From assembly GCF_032362555.1 (NCBI RefSeq), contig NC_083506.1, positions 3,891,501 through 3,955,500 on the forward strand: 64,000 bases of DNA, read 5' to 3'. Below are positions 60,901 through 64,000 of the stretch, in pieces. Source of the stretch: Amyelois transitella. Lineage: Eukaryota > Arthropoda > Insecta > Lepidoptera > Pyralidae. Below the pieces are notes generated by a model. It was not told where the DNA came from. It searched no databases and saw only the letters and a program-made list of their open reading frames with translations. The translations under genes and the position numbers were made by a program. Position 1 is the first letter of the stretch. Each line of letters starts with the position of its first letter.

Positions 60901-63900
60901 AATAAAGCATTGTTATTTTTGGATACAGTAAAAAATATTATTACAAGTTGCTACGAATTCAAACAAATAGACCCGAAATTTTGTTGATTGGTATAATTAA
61001 AAAAGACATGTTTTTTAAAATTATATTTACCCGAAGACCTAACCGCGAATCGTTCCTCCAATCCCTTATTCCTCGCCTTAATCCGTAGATCAGCTAAATA
61101 ATTCAAAATGTCATCCTTCACGGCACCAACTATCTCTGTCGTGGTGAATAATTGCGTTGCCCTTAAAAGAACACATGTATTGACTAGTTATAAATCACTA
61201 CTTACCTACTTATACAAAACCACTTAAACTATTTTCCCTATTCAGCAGAAACAATATTATTACATTGAATAATGGATGCATACACATACATAAAATCACG
61301 CCTCTTTCCCGGAGGGGTAGGCAGAGACTACCTCTTTTCAATAATGGATGCGATTATTTTAAACATATTGTCAAGTATCCCCTGCGGGGGAGACAGTGTC
61401 AACAATCACAGAAAGACGGAAAGGCCAGATTCAAATGTTTGGTTTCATGGTGGAATTGGTATTCAAATAGTGATAGGTTGTTAGCCTACAAGGGGAATCC
61501 CAAGTTTATAAGCCTATCCCTTAGTCGCCTTTTATATCCATGGGAAAGATATGGAGTGGTTCTATTCTAAAGTTCCGGAAACCGCACTTACATATATGTA
61601 AGATTTGTGGAAAAGTGTAAGACTAAAATCTATATGATGTTTGGATACCCAATTTATAAAATGCACAAAAATATTTATGTACTAAATATTTTTAATTAAA
61701 ACTTATAAGTGTTACTTTCGTTAATTTTACCAGTATTTAACTGATAAGTAAACCAGCCACAAAGATTAATTATTTATTAAATTGAGATAATAAAAAGGAT
61801 TTACAAAAATATCGATTACTCTTTATTAATAGATAAGATTAGAAGGTCATTTCAGAAATCACATGTTTCTTATCGTTTATAGTCCTAAATACTGTCTATC
61901 AATGTTTGACTTTGATCTTTTTTAAGATTATTTATAGTTCTTACGATCAAACGCCATAAAAGAACTCCCGGAAGTAATTACAAATACAGTAATACTCGCC
62001 GTAAAATAGGTTTGCATTCAAACTAGTGTAGGTACTTAACGCTCACAAAAGAGTCAATGTTGACCATTGGTATTTGAACCTGAGCATTTTTAGTCGGGAA
62101 CTTAACGTTATACCATTGACGCACTGCTACTTATTCACTTACGTTGAAAATATGTCTTATCTACTCTCTCTTTCCACCAATTCAATTAACATCAATTCTT
62201 GAAAGAGAAAGATACCCTTTCGATGTTCGTGAATAACAAGATATAAGTATGTCACAACTTCTCTCTTACTCTGTGGCAACATCAAAGAAAGACACCAAAC
62301 GCACATAAGACATAATTATTTGTCTTGGTATTTCATAAATGTTCAATGTTCATAAACTAGTGCCTTTTTTCACTCGAACTCTGAGCTTTTTTTTACTAAG
62401 AATGAAATCGGATATACATACACATGACTTGAGTGATGACATAACACTTACCTGTTACACTTGGCCTTGAAATTGCTTTCCTCATAGTTTTCGTTCGCAG
62501 ATTCGATCTCTTTGATAGCGCTAACCAGTTCTGGGTTCATTTCCAAATGTTTCTCCAGCGCTAGGGTAGTCAAACAGAACCCTGGTGGTACTTTGTACCC
62601 CTGCCAATTATAAATTCAACTTTATTATGGACACAAGACTTTCATTCGGATTTTTTCAACAAAAAGATGACAGACTGACTGGTTGGCTATTAAAACTGTT
62701 GAGAAAAGATTTCATCAAGTAAGGTTACACACGCGTCGATAAGCTGTGGTGTAGCCGACCAGTAAAGCTAAGAAGTATGCAGGGATCATGGCAAGTGAAA
62801 CGATGTAGTCCCTGTCTGTCCCTTTGGGAAAGAGGCGTGATTTTATGTTCTCGGGACTTATGCCTACTTAATTAAGTAAAATGTTGATATTTACGCCTTT
62901 AACAGCCAGTTGGTACTTCTGACAATCTGCCTAATCAATGCAAACTCACTTATTTAATACTAGCTAATGCCCGCGACTTCGTTGTCGTGACTGACGACTT
63001 TTAGTATTTTTTTTTCATTCTTACTCTTTAACTGTTGTTTTGTCGACAAATTTTGTGTTTATGTGAATATTTGATGTAAGTACATAATATTTTTTTTCCA
63101 CTTTTATTAACGGTATTGATTAATATTGATTATTTAATTTTTCTTACCTCAGCTTCCTGAACTGAAGCTAATAAAGCCAGAGACGCTCCCTTACCCCCAA
63201 CATAGTCCACACACTTCGCGGCGCGGTCTTCGAACTTGAGACAGTAGCTCGCCGGGCCCGCCTCCTCCGCACTCAGCCACTTGAGACTTCTCGCCTCAGG
63301 TATAGGATATGCAGGGTATGAGTGTTCAGCTGAAGTTAAAAAAGGGATGCTTTAAAGGTTAAATAAACTGCAATCGTCAAAAATAAGCTAATGTGGCAAC
63401 TGTTAAAAAATACGTATTTTTACGACGCACAAAATTTATACTTTCGGAATACTGATTGTCCAGAAATGGAGGAAAAAGATAGACATATGAGTGAGAGCAG
63501 GACGGCAAAATCCTAGACACTTATCATAAGTTAGGTACAGTCGTCCGGCTAGTTCGAGTAATGTACTTGAAGCAAGCTATGTATTATTTTAACTTATTTT
63601 ATTTGTATTTTTATATTAAGATTAATTCATTTCAGTATAGATTGATTTTTATTTTTAAATTTTGATTGCGATTTGATTTTTTAATTTAATATTGATTTAA
63701 TTTTATCTATTTGATTTTTATTGAAAATTGTATATGGATCTTTCTTGTCTGAAATAAATAAAATTTATTTATTTATTTATGTACACATGATATACTATGA
63801 TCGTCAAAACAAAGCGTAACTCGCGACCTTTTTGATCTGTAATCTTTGTTTCTCGCTACATACCTGCCTCGTAGCCAAGGACCAACATGCCTGTAGCCGG

Positions 63901-64000
63901 ATATCCGTTTATAAGTCCTTCAACATAGCGGTATTCAGTATCCTGTTGGTACGGCACGCCGCTGAACAGTCGTCCGCCATCTTTGATTGACAACACCACG
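51903..64000 (-). CDS. PEP-synthase/rifampin-phosphotransferase-like enzyme, 5' end outside window
   Basis: Seventeen exons, in coding order: >64000-63864, 63329-63148, 62600-62452, 61161-61031, 60711-60570, 60028-59881, 59273-59007, 58264-58133, 57656-57507, 56513-56346, 56111-55892, 55399-55158, 54184-54036, 53608-53381, 53135-52946, 52666-52549, 52057-51903. All phases agree; 968 residues end at TGA. The ATP-grasp-like PPDK_N domain shows VGGKGASLALLA, VPPGFCLTTLA, RFAVRSSA, AGVLFSRHP, ANYGLGE, VSGTVEPDTITV, DIEWAVAK and IYLLQARPITS. The C-terminal swivel domain shows GGLISHGAVIAREYGLPCVV, with the His expected to be phosphorylated. The protein ends about 45 residues later, so the PEP/pyruvate TIM barrel of true PEP synthase is absent, as in rifampin phosphotransferase. 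Substrate unknown. Exon 60570 uses a GC donor. Confidence 0.88.
54595..55016 (-). mobile_element. Short Helitron-like element in an intron
   Basis: On the minus strand it runs from TCTACACTAATATTATAAAG to GCCGGGGCGGGTCGCTAG, 422 bp. It matches the start, middle and end of the elements in the 10.9-12.3 kb tandem block but lacks part of their 3' half. It lies in the intron between exons 55158 and 54184 of the RPH-like gene. The 5' flank is T rather than the usual A. Confidence 0.65.
58618..59110 (-). repeat. Tandem 162-bp copies of an exon end (pseudo-exons)
   Basis: The 3' half of coding exon 59273-59007 plus its donor and about 30 bases of intron recur at spacings of 162, 163 and 162 bases (marker GCACGTTCCG at 58621, 58783, 58946 and 59108). 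The three extra units lie in the next intron. Each has an acceptor-like CACAG and the same donor AAG|GTCAGG. One has an extra G that shifts the frame, another reads TGA after four codons, and the last is truncated. They are best read as non-coding leftovers of unequal exchange or replication slippage. Confidence 0.8.
59597..59857 (+). repeat. SINE-like repeat, family A, near-complete copy
   Basis: The fullest plus-oriented copy in the window. It opens TGCCGTGTGGTTCCCGGCAC, passes CCACTCCATCTCTTTCCCAT and ends GGGATATAGACGTGACCATA plus TATG repeats. It sits in the intron just 3' of the exon at 59881 as seen on the plus strand. Confidence 0.75.

Overview
The window is animal nuclear DNA. Its genes are split into many short exons with GT-AG introns and AATAAA signals, it is AT-rich with GC-rich exons, and it is full of dispersed repeats. 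The repeats point to Lepidoptera: non-autonomous Helitron-like elements that begin TC, end CTAG and sit between A and T, plus hundreds of bases of a SINE-like family with CATA/TATG tails. I cannot name the species. All exon chains below were assembled by hand from splice signals and phase agreement.

Left part (1-24.4 kb): three plus-strand genes encode one protein class, Methyltransf_FA ('farnesoic acid O-methyltransferase-like') domain followed by two DM9 repeats. The first (ends 2724) is cut by the window edge and has a doubled Methyltransf_FA domain. The second (18051-20174, 329 aa) and third (21780-24425, 338 aa) are complete. Between the first and second lies a transposon block: a 678-bp Helitron-like element, a decayed LINE, tRNA-derived and SINE-like pieces, two 1,887-bp Helitron-like copies in opposite orientation, a 674-bp tandem duplication, and a minus-strand RAG1/Transib-type transposase gene with its catalytic and zinc residues in place, a predicted upstream exon and one frameshift.

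Middle (25.6-51.4 kb): one plus-strand gene of about 59 coding exons whose phases close without a break into 2,184 residues. Its core is a tandem array of about twelve ~95-residue modules. Each module is encoded by the same exon triplet: A (usually 125 nt), B (51 nt) and C (about 103-121 nt), with fixed phases 2/1/1/2. A Gly-rich insert follows module 8, and a Cys-rich then Ser/Thr/Pro-rich exon follows module 12. After that come a Trp-rich helical segment and a C-terminal pair of DM9 repeats. I do not recognise the module. The DM9 tail shares intron position, phase and even final-exon length with the neighbouring DM9 genes, which suggests common origin. This gene is the best candidate for something undescribed.

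Right part (51.9-64 kb, minus strand, convergent with the giant gene): the C-terminal 968 residues of a PEP-synthase/rifampin-phosphotransferase-like enzyme. It has an ATP-binding domain, a middle region and a phosphohistidine swivel domain, and it ends without the PEP/pyruvate barrel. A 162-bp unit covering the end of one of its exons has been tandemly copied three more times in the next intron as broken pseudo-exons.
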